Of a stretch of DNA of 64,000 bases, positions 8,566 through 19,461 are shown piece by piece. Each line of letters begins with the position of its first letter. Position 1 is the first letter of the stretch. The notes beneath the pieces were generated by a model, which saw nothing but the letters and a program-made list of their open reading frames with translations, searched no databases and was not told where the DNA came from. This DNA is from Chromatiales bacterium (ex Bugula neritina AB1) (GTDB lineage Bacteria; Pseudomonadota; Gammaproteobacteria; Granulosicoccales; Granulosicoccaceae): the NCBI GenBank assembly GCA_001730015.1, contig MDLA01000080.1, positions 186,001-250,000 of the forward strand. The letters are read 5' to 3'. The translations under genes and the position numbers were made by a program.

Positions 8566-9249
8566 CTATGCGATTTGCTTTTCGCGGATTTCTTCCAGGG
8601 TTTTGCACTCGATGCACATGTTTGCAGTAGGTCGTGCTTCGAGTCGGCGAATACCGATTTCTACGCCGCAGCCGTCGCAGTAGCCGTATTCATCGTCGTC
8701 GATTTTCGCCATGGATTCGTCGATTTTTTTGATCAGCTTGCGCTCACGATCGCGGGTGCGCAGTTCAAGGCTGAATTCTTCTTCCTGCGTTGCACGGTCA
8801 TTCGGATCCGGGAAGTTGGTTGCATCGCTTTTCATGTGTCCCACTGTGCGGTCAACTTCCTGCATCAGGGAAATTTTCCAGTCCTGCAATATGGCACGAA
8901 AGTGGTCCAGTTGTTCGTCGGTCATGTACTCCTCGCCTTTGGCGAGTTTGTAAGGTTCGAATGTTTTGAAGTTGCTGCCGCTGCTTCCCTTCGGTGGTGC
9001 TTTTTTTACTGTGGCCTTTTTAGCGACCGCTTTTTTCTTGCTAGCTGCTTTGGCAGTTTGTGGTTCTTCAAGAGTCGTATTCGCAACTGTCACTTTATTC
9101 GTTACCTTTTTCTTGTTGGCGGTTTTCTTCGCCGCAGCCTTCTTTGCTGTGGGTTTTTTCACCGTCGTGCTTACCGTTGTAGCGTCGGGTGAACCTGCTT
9201 TCGCAATTGTCTTGGTCGCTTTCCCAGCGGTTTTCTTTTTGGCAGCCAT
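8566..9249 (-). CDS. dksA: DksA with long basic N-terminal tail
   Basis: DksA binds in the RNA polymerase secondary channel and, with ppGpp, reprograms transcription. The last 130 residues or so are a full DksA. YMTDEQLDHFRAILQDWK starts the coiled coil, the tip has DPNDRATQEEEFSLELR, and a zinc finger with four cysteines follows (CDGCG and MCIECK). In front of it is a tail of about 95 residues rich in Ala, Lys and Thr, resembling histone H1-like or AlgP-type tails. E. coli DksA is about 151 residues, this one 227. I chose ATG 9249 because the upstream TTG adds only six residues and GGTGTGGAAG precedes the ATG. Confidence 0.93.
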   Translation of the reverse strand: MAAKKKTAGKATKTIAKAGSPDATTVSTTVKKPTAKKAAAKKTANKKKVTNKVTVANTTLEEPQTAKAASKKKAVAKKATVKKAPPKGSSGSNFKTFEPYKLAKGEEYMTDEQLDHFRAILQDWKISLMQEVDRTVGHMKSDATNFPDPNDRATQEEEFSLELRTRDRERKLIKKIDESMAKIDDDEYGYCDGCGVEIGIRRLEARPTANMCIECKTLEEIREKQIA

Positions 9250-9393
9250 CTTCCACACCTTGTCCAAAATCGAAGCCGCACGGTTCTACCAGAAAAGCGA
9301 TGCGAAAGCAAATATTCCATAGTGCTTTTGTGACTGATAAATCAGCTCTAAGCTATTCTGTGGACTGATTTTTTGCCGATTTGATCCAGTAAT

Positions 9394-10731
9394 TCAGGTG
9401 ACTCTGGCGCTGATTTTACCGGCTGAAACCCGAATATCCAGAGCTTCACCAGCATTAACCTGGTCAGTGTTTGTGACTACAGTACCGGTCGTTGTCTGAA
9501 CAATCGCGTAGCCTCGGCCCAGTGTGCTGAGCGGGCTTACGGCCTGCAGTGCGCGGACGCTGCCATCAAGGCGTAAACCGGCTCTTTGCAGCGTTGTGCG
9601 CGTACTGTTTGTAAGCCGGGAGTTGAGGCTCGACAATTGGCTGCTACGGCGCACGAATTGATGCTCGGGCGAGAGATTTTTCAGCCGCGTTTGCAATTGC
9701 ACCAGGCGATTGCGAGCTCGACCCTGTGCATTGATTATCTGACGCTGCAGACGCAATTCCAGTTCATCGCAGCGTTGTGCCCGTTGCCGAAGGCGGCTCT
9801 GCGGGTGATGGTTGTCCAGCCGTCTCTGCAGCCGGGTTAAAATGACTTTGTGGCCGCTTTGAGTGTTTTCCTGCTGCCGCAGCAAGCGCTGCTGCATTGC
9901 TTTGATCATCTGCTGAAGTTCGGCGCTGTCCGGACTACATAGTTCCGCTGCAGCTGAGGGTGTGGGGGCGCGCAGGTCGGCGACCAGATCGGCGATCGAA
10001 AAATCGATCTCGTGACCGATACCGGATATCACCGGTAGCGCAGAGTCAAATATCGAGCGGGCAACGACTTCTTCGTTAAATGCCCACAAATCTTCCAGTG
10101 AGCCGCCGCCACGTATCAGTAGCAGTACATCGCACTCATTGCGCTTGTTGGCCAGTTTTAGCATGCGGGCTATCGAGGGTGCTGCGGTTGCACCCTGTAC
10201 TGTCGCCGGGTAGATGATTACCTGAGCATGCCGGCAGCGTCGACGCAGCACATTGAGTGCATCGCGGACAGCGGCACCGGTAGGTGAGGTTATTAACCCG
10301 ATTGAGCGGGGAAACGCTGGCAGTGATTGCTTGTGCTGCTCATCGAACAATCCTTCTTCGTGGAGTCTGCGCTTGGTCTGCTCAAATTTGGCTTGTAAAT
10401 CGCCGGCGCCGACTTCGAGCATGCGATCGACCACCATCTGATAGTCGCCGCGTGCTTCATAGATTCCAAGTCTGCCGCGCACCAGCACCTTTTGACCGTC
10501 TTGCGGGGTAAAGTCGATACGTCGGTTATCGTTGCGAAACATTGCGCAGCGTAATTGAGAGCGACTGTCTTTGACTGAAAAATACATGTGCCCGGTGCGG
10601 GCGCGCATTGTATTGGACAGCTCCCCTTCAACCCACACGACACCAAATTGCGTATCCAATAGCCATTTGACTTCACTGTTGAGTTCACTGACGGTAAATA
10701 CATGGTCTGGAGACAGCGGCATCTGCTGCAT
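9394..10731 (-). CDS. xseA: Exodeoxyribonuclease VII large subunit
   Basis: XseA is the catalytic subunit of ExoVII, which degrades single-stranded DNA. The N-terminal OB-fold reads VFTVSELNSEVKWLLDTQF through WVEGELSN. The catalytic core holds PRSIGLITSPTGAAVRDAL, LLLIRGGGSLEDLWAFNEE and GIGHEIDFSIADLVADLRAPTPS-type motifs. A long arginine- and glutamine-rich coiled coil precedes the closing SPLSTLGRGYAI. The start is ATG 10731, with GGAA upstream; an upstream start would add 19 residues unlike the family. xseB is not in the window. It is divergent from guaB, as in E. coli and many relatives. Confidence 0.97.
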   Translation of the reverse strand: MQQMPLSPDHVFTVSELNSEVKWLLDTQFGVVWVEGELSNTMRARTGHMYFSVKDSRSQLRCAMFRNDNRRIDFTPQDGQKVLVRGRLGIYEARGDYQMVVDRMLEVGAGDLQAKFEQTKRRLHEEGLFDEQHKQSLPAFPRSIGLITSPTGAAVRDALNVLRRRCRHAQVIIYPATVQGATAAPSIARMLKLANKRNECDVLLLIRGGGSLEDLWAFNEEVVARSIFDSALPVISGIGHEIDFSIADLVADLRAPTPSAAAELCSPDSAELQQMIKAMQQRLLRQQENTQSGHKVILTRLQRRLDNHHPQSRLRQRAQRCDELELRLQRQIINAQGRARNRLVQLQTRLKNLSPEHQFVRRSSQLSSLNSRLTNSTRTTLQRAGLRLDGSVRALQAVSPLSTLGRGYAIVQTTTGTVVTNTDQVNAGEALDIRVSAGKISARVT

Positions 10732-10758
10732 GGCGGGGTTTCCGTATCGATTTTGGCG

Positions 10759-12323
<1,565 letters not shown>

Positions 12324-12376
12324 CGAACTGTTATTTCTCAGGCCGGCTCCGGCTGCGTCGCACAAGACAGCATCTC

Positions 12377-13951
12377 ATGGTTGATATCTATAATTATAAA
12401 ATCCTGATTCTGGATTTCGGATCGCAGTTCACTCAGCTGATCGCCAGGCGTGTGCGGGAAGCTGGAGTCTATTGCGAGATCTACGCCTGTGATGCTGATG
12501 CAGAAAGAATCAGTGCCTTCGACGCACAGGGTATTATTCTTTCGGGCGGGCCGGAGTCGGTATCATCGACACTGCCATCGAGTATTCCTTCTGTGGTGTT
12601 TGAATTGGGTGTTCCGGTGCTGGGGATCTGCTACGGCATGCAGGCGATGGCTGCCTGGTTTGGCGCCGAAGTGGCAACGGCCGATCACGCCGAGTTCGGT
12701 TATGCAAAGGTTCGTGCCAGAGGGCATTCGCTTTTACTGCGCGATATTCAGGACGAAGTAAATGCCGATGGACATGGTTTGCTCGACGTATGGATGAGCC
12801 ACGGCGACCGTGTTGAATCGTTACCTGAAGGTTTTAAACTGATCGCAAGCACAGACAGTGCACCGTTTGCAGGGATTGCCAATGAAGAACGAGGCCTTTA
12901 CGGATTGCAATTTCACTGTGAAGTCACTCATACGAGGCAAGGCAGTGCGATATTTAGACGCTTTTTATTTGATATTTGCGGCTGCAAAGCGGAATGGCTG
13001 CCCGGTAGTATTGTAGAGAGCAGCATCGAGTCGATTCGATCGCGAGTTGGTAGCGATAAGGTGCTGCTCGGTTTATCCGGTGGAGTGGACTCCTCCGTTG
13101 TAGCCGCACTGCTGCATCGCGCGATTGGGTCACAGTTGATTTGCGTTTTTGTAGATACGGGTTTGCTCAGGTTGAGCGAAGGCGATCAGGTGATGCAGAC
13201 ATTTGCCGAATCGCTGGGTGTCACAGTTATTCGAGTGAATGCGGAGCAACAGTACTTGCAGGCGCTTGCCGGCGAATCCGATCCTGAGAAAAAGCGCAAA
13301 ATTATAGGCAATCTGTTTGTCGAAATATTTGAAGCCGAAGCGAAAAAACTGACCAGTGTTAAATGGCTGGCGCAAGGAACTATTTACCCTGATGTTATAG
13401 AGTCTGCCGGTAGTGCGACAGGCAAAGCGCATGTTATTAAGTCCCACCATAATGTTGGCGGCCTGCCATCTCATATGCAGTTGAAATTACTGGAACCACT
13501 GCGAGAGCTTTTTAAAGACGAAGTCAGAAGCATAGGTCGCGAACTGGGTTTGCCTGCTGCAATGATTGATCGGCATCCTTTTCCCGGGCCGGGGCTGGGT
13601 GTTCGTATTCTGGGCGAAGTTACCAAGCCCTATGCGGATATTCTGCGCCAGGCAGATCACATCTTTATGGAGGAGCTGCACAAGCATGATTTGTATGCCA
13701 GAGTGTCACAGGCATTTGCTGTGTTTCTGCCGGTCAAATCGGTTGGAGTGACGGGCGATGGCCGTCGCTATGCGCATGTTATTAGTTTACGTGCGGTGGA
13801 GACTACAGACTTTATGACCGCTGTATGGGCGCGTCTGCCCTATGATTTCCTCGATTTAATGTCGCGCCGGATCATCAATGAGATCGATGGTGTCTCTCGC
13901 GTTGTCTACGATATATCCGGTAAGCCGCCGGCAACCATCGAGTGGGAATGA
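12377..13951 (+). CDS. guaA: GMP synthase (glutamine-hydrolysing)
   Basis: GuaA converts XMP to GMP using glutamine and ATP. The N-terminal class I amidotransferase domain has the nucleophile in [14 protein letters not shown] (about residue 84) and the histidine-glutamate pair in LQFHCEVTH. The ATP-pyrophosphatase P-loop is [13 protein letters not shown] near residue 234. The C-terminal dimerisation domain ends in the family-typical KPPATIEWE. The length of 524 is standard. The start is ATG 12377. The first copy of the dispersed palindromic repeat begins about 20 bp after the stop. Confidence 0.98.
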   Translation: MVDIYNYKILILDFGSQFTQLIARRVREAGVYCEIYACDADAERISAFDAQGIILSGGPESVSSTLPSSIPSVVFELGVPVLGICYGMQAMAAWFGAEVATADHAEFGYAKVRARGHSLLLRDIQDEVNADGHGLLDVWMSHGDRVESLPEGFKLIASTDSAPFAGIANEERGLYGLQFHCEVTHTRQGSAIFRRFLFDICGCKAEWLPGSIVESSIESIRSRVGSDKVLLGLSGGVDSSVVAALLHRAIGSQLICVFVDTGLLRLSEGDQVMQTFAESLGVTVIRVNAEQQYLQALAGESDPEKKRKIIGNLFVEIFEAEAKKLTSVKWLAQGTIYPDVIESAGSATGKAHVIKSHHNVGGLPSHMQLKLLEPLRELFKDEVRSIGRELGLPAAMIDRHPFPGPGLGVRILGEVTKPYADILRQADHIFMEELHKHDLYARVSQAFAVFLPVKSVGVTGDGRRYAHVISLRAVETTDFMTAVWARLPYDFLDLMSRRIINEIDGVSRVVYDISGKPPATIEWE

Positions 13952-13971
13952 GCGGTAGATGTCGCTTTGTA

Positions 13972-14155
13972 ATTGAACCCGCATTTATCATGGGGTGGCG
14001 AGGGTATCGTGCAGACCTTATTTATTCACGGTAAGGGCTTTCACAGTGGATATTCTTCTCGCGTCGAATACTTACTGTTTTTTGCGGGAGAAAATTTTCT
14101 GTGGGATCAAAGAGCAAGCGAGATCACGTCAATCCCGTGAATAATGCAGGTTAAG
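13972..14155 (+). repeat. Dispersed palindromic element, copy A
   Basis: This copy of about 184 bp lies 20 bp after guaA. Its ends are imperfect inverted repeats (left ACCCGCATTTATCATGGG, right CCCGTGAATAATGC). Inside are the blocks CACAGTGGA, TTCTTCTCGCGT and CTGTGGGATCAAAG, shared with the copies near 19.1, 34.5 and 49.5 kb. The inner blocks are themselves partly complementary, so the whole can fold as a long stem. No coding capacity is evident; a 66-residue frame on the minus strand overlaps it by chance. Confidence 0.8.
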
Positions 14156-14576
14156 TTGTCCCGATTTACTAGATGCGCTTGGTAGAATGCTGACCACAGC
14201 ATTCCGCCCGCTTTGCAGGATTCAATCCGGCGCCGGGTAGTCAGTTTGCGCTGGCGTAACTCGCCAGCCGTTAAGCATGCAGTGTTCCCGACTGCCGCTT
14301 CTTCCACCTCATGTTAAGTGCCGCGCCGCCGGTATGTGCTTAAACCCGGTAACCACCGGAAATTTCCGGCTCTTTTCTGTTCATCCCGGCCGGTTTAGTG
14401 AAGGGGTGACTATTCCCTCTACCTTTTTCTTCATTTTTCAAATTGTTCGACTATAAAAGTATTGGTACAGAAAAAAAGTGCGCGTCATTTTTGAAGAAGC
14501 GGCTAACAGCTTCCCAAATGTCACAGGGTGATGATTGGGCTAACAGCAAACCAGAATATTTTGGGAATTCCGAACA
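14156..14576. other. Intergenic before the OmpA-family gene
   Basis: No gene is seen here. A perfect 14-bp palindrome (CCGGAAATTTCCGG, 14356-14369) followed by a T-rich run may end transcription coming from guaA. A TATAAA box at 14452-14457 could be part of the promoter for the gene at 14577, but I see no good -35 element. Confidence 0.4.
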
Positions 14577-15671
14577 ATGAAATGTAATAAATCCCTTGTC
14601 GCCACGCTCATCAGTGCTTGTCTATGTGTACCGGCGATTGCAGACGAGGATCATGGTGGCTACAAGAACAAATTTTATCTGGGAATCGGGGGTGGTGTTT
14701 CCCGTTTATCGCCAGATATCGAACAAGGCGTTAACCTGACAGTAGATGACAAAAACAGTTCAGGTGGAAAAGTTTTTGTTGGATGGGATTTCCACCCGCA
14801 TTTAGGCGTAGAGTTGGGTTATGCCGATCTGGGTGAAGCGGATATCGGGCCGAATAGTATCGGTAGTCTTGAGTATACAGTTGCTGATTTGAGCGCGCTG
14901 TACCATTTCTATAATGCTGGCGGCTATGATCGCCTGGTCGCACGTCGGGGGCTGGGTGCGTTCTGGAAAGTGGGTGTTGGCATGATGGACAATGATGTAA
15001 AGCAAAATAACCCGGCCAGCACATTTGACTACCGGCGCGATAATGACTGGCATTTAATGGGTGGTCTTGGTGTTGAGTATGGCATAGACAACGGGCTCGC
15101 CTTTCGCGGTGAGATCGAAGCGTTTGATGAAGATGCGCTGCTGGCCTCGGTAGGCGTTTTATGGCGCATGGGTGCCCGCGAGGAGTCTGTTTCTCCGTTG
15201 TTCGATAAGGCTGATGGCAATGGCTCAATTGCACCGGACGACGACGATGCGGATGGCGTTTCGAACAACCTTGATGATTGTCCGGATACACTGCCAGGCG
15301 ACCCGGTCAGCGCAACTGGCTGTGCGATGTTCGGAGGGGTGCTGGATGGTGTTTTGTTTGAAAGTGGATCAGACACACTTACCGAAGCGGCTGAGGTGGT
15401 CCTGAATGATGCAGCTGACGTGTTGCTGAATTACCCGAATGTGAGTGTCGAAATACAAGCGCATACCGATAGTCAGGGCTCCGCCGGGTATAACCTTGAA
15501 CTGTCTAAAAAACGGGCGTTATCAACTGTTCGTTACATGATGTTGCGTGGGGTACCGTCTGAGCAATTGCAGGCTCGAGCGTTTGGTGAGTCCAAGCCGA
15601 TTGAAAGCAATGACACAGCAGAAGGCCGCCAGGCGAATCGTCGGGTGGAGTTTCACGTAACCAGTAAGTAA
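14577..15671 (+). CDS. OmpA-family outer membrane protein with thrombospondin type 3 linker
   Basis: A signal peptide (MKCNKSLVATLISACLCVPAIA) leads into an 8-stranded OmpA-like barrel of about 180 residues, with FYLGIGGGVSRL at its start and ELGYADLGEA inside. A short calcium-type linker follows (DDDDADGVSNNLDDCPDT). The C-terminal OmpA peptidoglycan-binding domain has VEIQAHTDSQGSAGYN and GRQANRRVEF. Such proteins anchor the outer membrane to peptidoglycan. The start is ATG 14577. A strong terminator follows, so the gene appears to be transcribed alone. Confidence 0.92.
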   Translation: MKCNKSLVATLISACLCVPAIADEDHGGYKNKFYLGIGGGVSRLSPDIEQGVNLTVDDKNSSGGKVFVGWDFHPHLGVELGYADLGEADIGPNSIGSLEYTVADLSALYHFYNAGGYDRLVARRGLGAFWKVGVGMMDNDVKQNNPASTFDYRRDNDWHLMGGLGVEYGIDNGLAFRGEIEAFDEDALLASVGVLWRMGAREESVSPLFDKADGNGSIAPDDDDADGVSNNLDDCPDTLPGDPVSATGCAMFGGVLDGVLFESGSDTLTEAAEVVLNDAADVLLNYPNVSVEIQAHTDSQGSAGYNLELSKKRALSTVRYMMLRGVPSEQLQARAFGESKPIESNDTAEGRQANRRVEFHVTSK

Positions 15672-15690
15672 TCCCGTATTACAAACCTTA

Positions 15691-15752
15691 CAACTGCAGC
15701 GCGCAGTTGTTACACTGAGCCGCGTACCGGAATTCCCGGTACGCGGCTTTTT
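15691..15752 (+). terminator. Double hairpin and intrinsic terminator after the OmpA-family gene
   Basis: A small hairpin (CAACTGC and complement, 15691-15709) is followed by a 13-bp perfect stem, AGCCGCGTACCGG, at 15718-15748 with a 5-base loop and a T5 run. This is the clearest rho-independent terminator in the window. Confidence 0.9.
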
Positions 15753-15773
15753 CATTTGTGAGATAGGAAAACG

Positions 15774-16295
15774 GTGAACAAATTTCTGGGTCTGATAAAT
15801 CTGTGCCGGTACTGCGGCAAAGCAAGATACCGGGTGGCGGTTCTGTTGTCGATTATGTTGCTAAGTGGTTGTGCAGTTAACGGCGGTGTTGCCGAACCTG
15901 ATCCAATAGCGGAGATGCTCGACGCCTATGTGGTTGGTGAGAGTGACATAAAGCACGAAGTACAGAATCAGGAAGTCGCCCGTCTGTGGCAGGAATCTGA
16001 AATATTTCGCCGCAACGGTGATATCGAGAATGCCAAATCCCGGCTTGGGCAGGCTATCCAGATAACGCCCAGAGACGCGGTTCTGTGGAGTCGTGCAGCT
16101 GAATTGGAACTGGATCAGAACGCTCATTTGCGTGCTGAAAACTACGCCGCCAAGTCAAACTTCCTTGCCTCAGTCGATGATGGTGGTCTGCGTTATCGCA
16201 ACTGGCTGATCATTCAGTTGTCCAGAGAAGGGCGTGGCGACCTGCTTGGTGCGCGCGAAGCTGAAATTGAGACAACCAAATTAATCAAACCCTAG
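15774..16295 (+). CDS. TPR-like lipoprotein
   Basis: The GTG at 15774, with AGGAAA upstream, starts a 173-residue protein. A lipoprotein signal ends in LLSIMLLSGCA, with the lipobox cysteine near residue 33. The mature part is helical with tetratricopeptide-like phrasing (LWQESEIFRRNGDIENAKSRL and AIQITPRDAVLWSRAAELEL). It probably sits in the outer membrane or periplasm as a scaffold. The start codon of the helicase gene follows within 27 bp, so the two are probably co-transcribed, but the functional link is unknown. No specific family name is recognised. Confidence 0.8.
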   Translation: MNKFLGLINLCRYCGKARYRVAVLLSIMLLSGCAVNGGVAEPDPIAEMLDAYVVGESDIKHEVQNQEVARLWQESEIFRRNGDIENAKSRLGQAIQITPRDAVLWSRAAELELDQNAHLRAENYAAKSNFLASVDDGGLRYRNWLIIQLSREGRGDLLGAREAEIETTKLIKP

Positions 16296-16322
16296 TCAGA
16301 TCGTGTAGCCGTGCCAGCGTCA

Positions 16323-18302
16323 ATGAGTGAAGAATCGGTAACCAGTGCCAGTGAGATAGCTGCCCTGTCCCTGGGTGATCCCGATTCGATGGCATTTGTA
16401 CTGGGCGACCACGGCCCGTTTGCAGATAGTAAGCCTGGCTTTCGCGCGCGAACTGAACAGCAGCAACTGGCGACTGCAATCGATACCTGCATAGCTGAAA
16501 GTAACATCCTGATTGGAGAGGCTGGTACTGGTGTTGGAAAAACCTTTGCGTATCTGGTGCCAGCATTAACCTGCGGTAAGCGGGTAATTATCTCAACGGG
16601 CACGCGGCATCTGCAGGATCAGCTTTTTCATACCGATTTACCGGTTGTGAGACGAACATTGGGACGCCATCCCAGAGTTGCTTTGCTAAAGGGCCGTGCT
16701 AATTACGTCTGCAAACGCCGTGTAGAGCGGGCGATGCGAAATCCCGCTCTGCGCGAACCGGCATTATCTGCGCAGCTGGCGCAGATTCGTAACTGGTCGG
16801 ATCAAACCAGCACCGGAGATATTTCTGAAGTGCTGGATGTACCAGAGTCCTCGCCGGTGTGGGGACATGTAACCTCAAATGATGATTTTTGCTCAGATCA
16901 TAGCCCGGAAGATCTGGGGGGCTGCTTCGTTAACAAGGCGCGTAAGCGGGCGATGGACGCAACAATCGTTGTGGTTAATCACCATCTTTTTTGTGCAGAT
17001 CTAGCGCTGAAAGAAGGCTCTTTCGGGGAAATATTGCCGGATGCCGATGTGGTGGTGATCGATGAGGCTCATCAGTTGCCAGACACGGCAGCGGTATTTT
17101 TCGGCCGTCGCCTGAGTAGCCGGCAGCTTTTCGATCTGGCTCGCGATAGTCAGGCCGAGTTTCTGACGGAGGCCCCTGATGTGACTGAAATCAGAGATCG
17201 CTCTGCGGCACTGGAAAAAGCCACGCGCGATTTCAGGTTGTCGCTGGGTATCGATCAGCGCCGTGATGCCTGGGCGGTGGTTGAGTCGAAGTCGGCGGTC
17301 TCATCGGCACTTACCCATTTGCAGGAAACACTGGAATTACTGTTTGAGCCTTTGGACATAGCATCGGTTCGAGGTAAAGGGCTAGAGAGTTGCAGGCGTC
17401 GTTGTCTGGCGCATATGGAGGTATTGGAATCGTATACTGATCAGCGCGACGAAGACTACATCCACTGGTTTGAAACCTATCGCACGGGATTCAGTCTCAA
17501 CCTGACTCCACAGAATGTGGCCAAGCCTTTTTCCAATGCACTGTCTCAACTGAAGTGTTCGTGGGTCTTCACCTCAGCAACGCTCGCTGTCAATGGCAGT
17601 TTTGAACATTTCCAGAATCAACTGGGTATAGAAGATGCCAGCGAGATTCAGGTGGACAGTCCGTTTGACTACAAAAAAAACGCGTTGCTGTATTTGCCAG
17701 CCAATATGCCTCAGCCACAGCAGCCGGGATATGATGCGGCTGTACTGCGCGTGGCCGCCGAGGTGGTTGACGCCAGCGAGGGACGATGTTTTATTTTATT
17801 TACCAGTCACCGTGCACTGGAGCTGGCTGCCGCGGAGATGCGTCGAAGCTGTCGCTTTCCGGTTCTGGTGCAGGGGCAGATGCCCAAGCGCGAGCTGGTC
17901 GATGCATTTCAGTCTATGGGAAATGCTGTTCTACTGGGCACCAGCAGTTTCTGGGAGGGTGTAGACGTTCGGGGCAGTGCCTTGTCCAGTGTTATCATAG
18001 ACAAGCTACCATTTGCGTCACCTGGAGACCCTGTTTTGCAGGCTCGAATAAACGGGCTTAAAAAAAACGGCATTAATGCGTTTGCCGAGTATCAGTTGCC
18101 AAAGGCGGTTTTAACCTTGAAACAGGGTGTAGGCAGGTTAATTCGTGATGTGAACGATCGCGGGGTGATGGTAATTTGCGATCCGCGTTTGCAGACAAAA
18201 GATTATGGGTCGACGTTTTTAAATAGCCTGCCGGGTATGCGTGCTGTACAAAAACCGCATAGTGTTGTGCAGTTTTTCCGGCAAGGTGATACCGCCTCCT
18301 GA
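16323..18302 (+). CDS. yoaA: ATP-dependent DNA helicase, DinG/YoaA family
   Basis: This is an XPD-like superfamily 2 helicase. The Walker A motif is GEAGTGVGKTFAYLVPAL, the DEAH box is VVVIDEAHQLPD, and the C-terminal helicase motifs include LLGTSSFWEGVDVRG and KQGVGRLIRD. YoaA is the helicase that binds the HolC clamp-loader protein during repair. The iron-sulfur region has YVCKRR followed by FCSDHSPEDLGGCF, so only three of the expected four cysteines are visible; a serine (codon AGC) stands where the family has Cys-Pro. I prefer ATG 16323 over GTG 16311. tsaB follows 31 bp later, a pairing also seen in other gammaproteobacteria. Confidence 0.93.
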   Translation: MSEESVTSASEIAALSLGDPDSMAFVLGDHGPFADSKPGFRARTEQQQLATAIDTCIAESNILIGEAGTGVGKTFAYLVPALTCGKRVIISTGTRHLQDQLFHTDLPVVRRTLGRHPRVALLKGRANYVCKRRVERAMRNPALREPALSAQLAQIRNWSDQTSTGDISEVLDVPESSPVWGHVTSNDDFCSDHSPEDLGGCFVNKARKRAMDATIVVVNHHLFCADLALKEGSFGEILPDADVVVIDEAHQLPDTAAVFFGRRLSSRQLFDLARDSQAEFLTEAPDVTEIRDRSAALEKATRDFRLSLGIDQRRDAWAVVESKSAVSSALTHLQETLELLFEPLDIASVRGKGLESCRRRCLAHMEVLESYTDQRDEDYIHWFETYRTGFSLNLTPQNVAKPFSNALSQLKCSWVFTSATLAVNGSFEHFQNQLGIEDASEIQVDSPFDYKKNALLYLPANMPQPQQPGYDAAVLRVAAEVVDASEGRCFILFTSHRALELAAAEMRRSCRFPVLVQGQMPKRELVDAFQSMGNAVLLGTSSFWEGVDVRGSALSSVIIDKLPFASPGDPVLQARINGLKKNGINAFAEYQLPKAVLTLKQGVGRLIRDVNDRGVMVICDPRLQTKDYGSTFLNSLPGMRAVQKPHSVVQFFRQGDTAS

Positions 18303-18333
18303 CTAATTTTCTGCAAATAAGGTTATCTCTGCG

Positions 18334-19017
18334 TTGAAAATAGTAGCACTCGATACCTCGACTGAAGCGTGCTCCGTTGCTCTGCTGTGCGGTGGAAATT
18401 CAATCAGTCGCTATATTGTTGAGCCGAGAATGCACGCTCGCAAACTGTTACCCATGCTGGATGAATTGCTGGCTGAGGCCGAGCTCAGACCAATGCAGCT
18501 GGATGGCGTGGCCTTCACGCGTGGCCCAGGCGCTTTTACCGGGGTGCGAATTGGCACGGCCGCAGCGCAGGCCATAGCACTGGCGGCAGATATACCCGCA
18601 CTGCCGGTGTCAACATTGGCGGCAATAGCAGCGCGAGCGGCGCGAGAACATAGTTTCACTAAAATTGCAGTCGCTATAGATGCTCGTATGGATGAAGTTT
18701 ACTGGGGTGCCTATAGGCATGCCGGCACACAGCTTGAACTGATGGGAGAGGAGGTTGTTTGCCCTGCCGCTGATGTGGCAGTTCTTGATGATTCATGGGT
18801 TGGAGCAGGAACAGGCTGGGCCACCTATGGTAGCGAACTACAGGCTGTATCCGGGGCTTTCTCTGTTGATCAGGCCGCAGACTTTCCTCATGCACTCGAT
18901 GTGTTGTCGATTGGCGTCCGGATGTTCGAAAACGGTGAGGGCGTTGCAGCTGAATCAGCATTGCCAGTTTATCTGCGCAACAAGGTTGCGAAGACGGAAG
19001 CAGAGCGAAAAATATAG
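18334..19017 (+). CDS. tsaB: tRNA threonylcarbamoyladenosine biosynthesis protein TsaB
   Basis: TsaB is the non-catalytic partner of TsaD in t6A37 tRNA modification. The ASKHA-fold start IVALDTSTEACSVALLCGG is diagnostic, followed by MLDELLAEAEL and GVAFTRGPGAFTGVRIG. The length of 227 residues is usual. The start is TTG 18334, preceded by AAGGTT. The gene closes the lipoprotein-yoaA-tsaB run. A copy of the dispersed palindrome and a second long palindrome occupy the 444 bp to the convergent ArsC-like gene. Confidence 0.96.
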   Translation: MKIVALDTSTEACSVALLCGGNSISRYIVEPRMHARKLLPMLDELLAEAELRPMQLDGVAFTRGPGAFTGVRIGTAAAQAIALAADIPALPVSTLAAIAARAAREHSFTKIAVAIDARMDEVYWGAYRHAGTQLELMGEEVVCPAADVAVLDDSWVGAGTGWATYGSELQAVSGAFSVDQAADFPHALDVLSIGVRMFENGEGVAAESALPVYLRNKVAKTEAERKI

Positions 19018-19110
19018 ATTGTTGACAGCGTGAATAGTAGGTGTGCTCTATATAATTTGAGTGCTTCACAGGCCGTAACAGTTGCCTGGATAGCTTTTTC
19101 GTTCTGGCTC

Positions 19111-19294
19111 AGGTAGTCCATATTATTCACGGGATAGACGAAATCTACCCTGACCTTTGATTCCACAGAGAATTTTTTCTCTTGCAAATATTAGTAAGTA
19201 GTCGACGCGAGAAGAAAATCCACTGTGATATCCCTTGGTGTGAATAGATCAGGTTGGCGTGATATCCTCGCCACCCCATGAATAATGCGGGCTG
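19111..19294 (-). repeat. Dispersed palindromic element, copy C (inverted)
   Basis: This copy of about 184 bp is in the opposite orientation to the guaA-side copy. It keeps the complete GAATAATGCGGG end (right side here) and the inner blocks ACGCGAGAAGAAAATCCACTG and CTTTGATTCCACAGAGAA-like sequence. Its left end has drifted (ATTATTCACGGG preceded by GGTAGTCCAT). It lies 93 bp after tsaB, between convergent genes. Confidence 0.8.
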
Positions 19295-19296
19295 GG

Positions 19297-19453
19297 AGCT
19301 AGTCTGAGAATGAGGGGCGTAGTGAGGGCGTGAGGTTTTGAGTCAGAATTTTTGATCATTAGATGCGAATAGTTGTACTTCTTTTAACAAAAATGATCGA
19401 AATAGCTGGCCAAAAGATCGCACCCGCAGTGCATCCCAGTTCTCAGACAGGCT
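19297..19453. repeat. Second long imperfect palindrome beside copy C
   Basis: The left arm, beginning AGTCTGAGAATGAGG and ending TTTTTGATCATT, pairs imperfectly with the right arm, beginning AATGATCGAAAT and ending AGTTCTCAGACAGG. Each arm is about 63 bp with a loop of about 30 bp. It is unlike the dispersed element next to it, and no second copy was seen in the window. It immediately follows the stop of the minus-strand ArsC-like gene and may act as a terminator or be a separate mobile palindrome. Confidence 0.6.
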
Positions 19454-19461
19454 CATAGTGC

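Noticed and set aside
9250..9267. Upstream TTG start for dksA
   Set aside because: It adds six residues without a ribosome site; GGTGTGGAAG points to ATG 9249.
14175..14240. tRNA-like stretch with GATTCAATCC
   Set aside because: The T-arm does not pair and no cloverleaf can be drawn.
14107..14307. Minus-strand frame of 66 codons after guaA
   Set aside because: It runs through repeat copy A and has no protein character or ribosome site.
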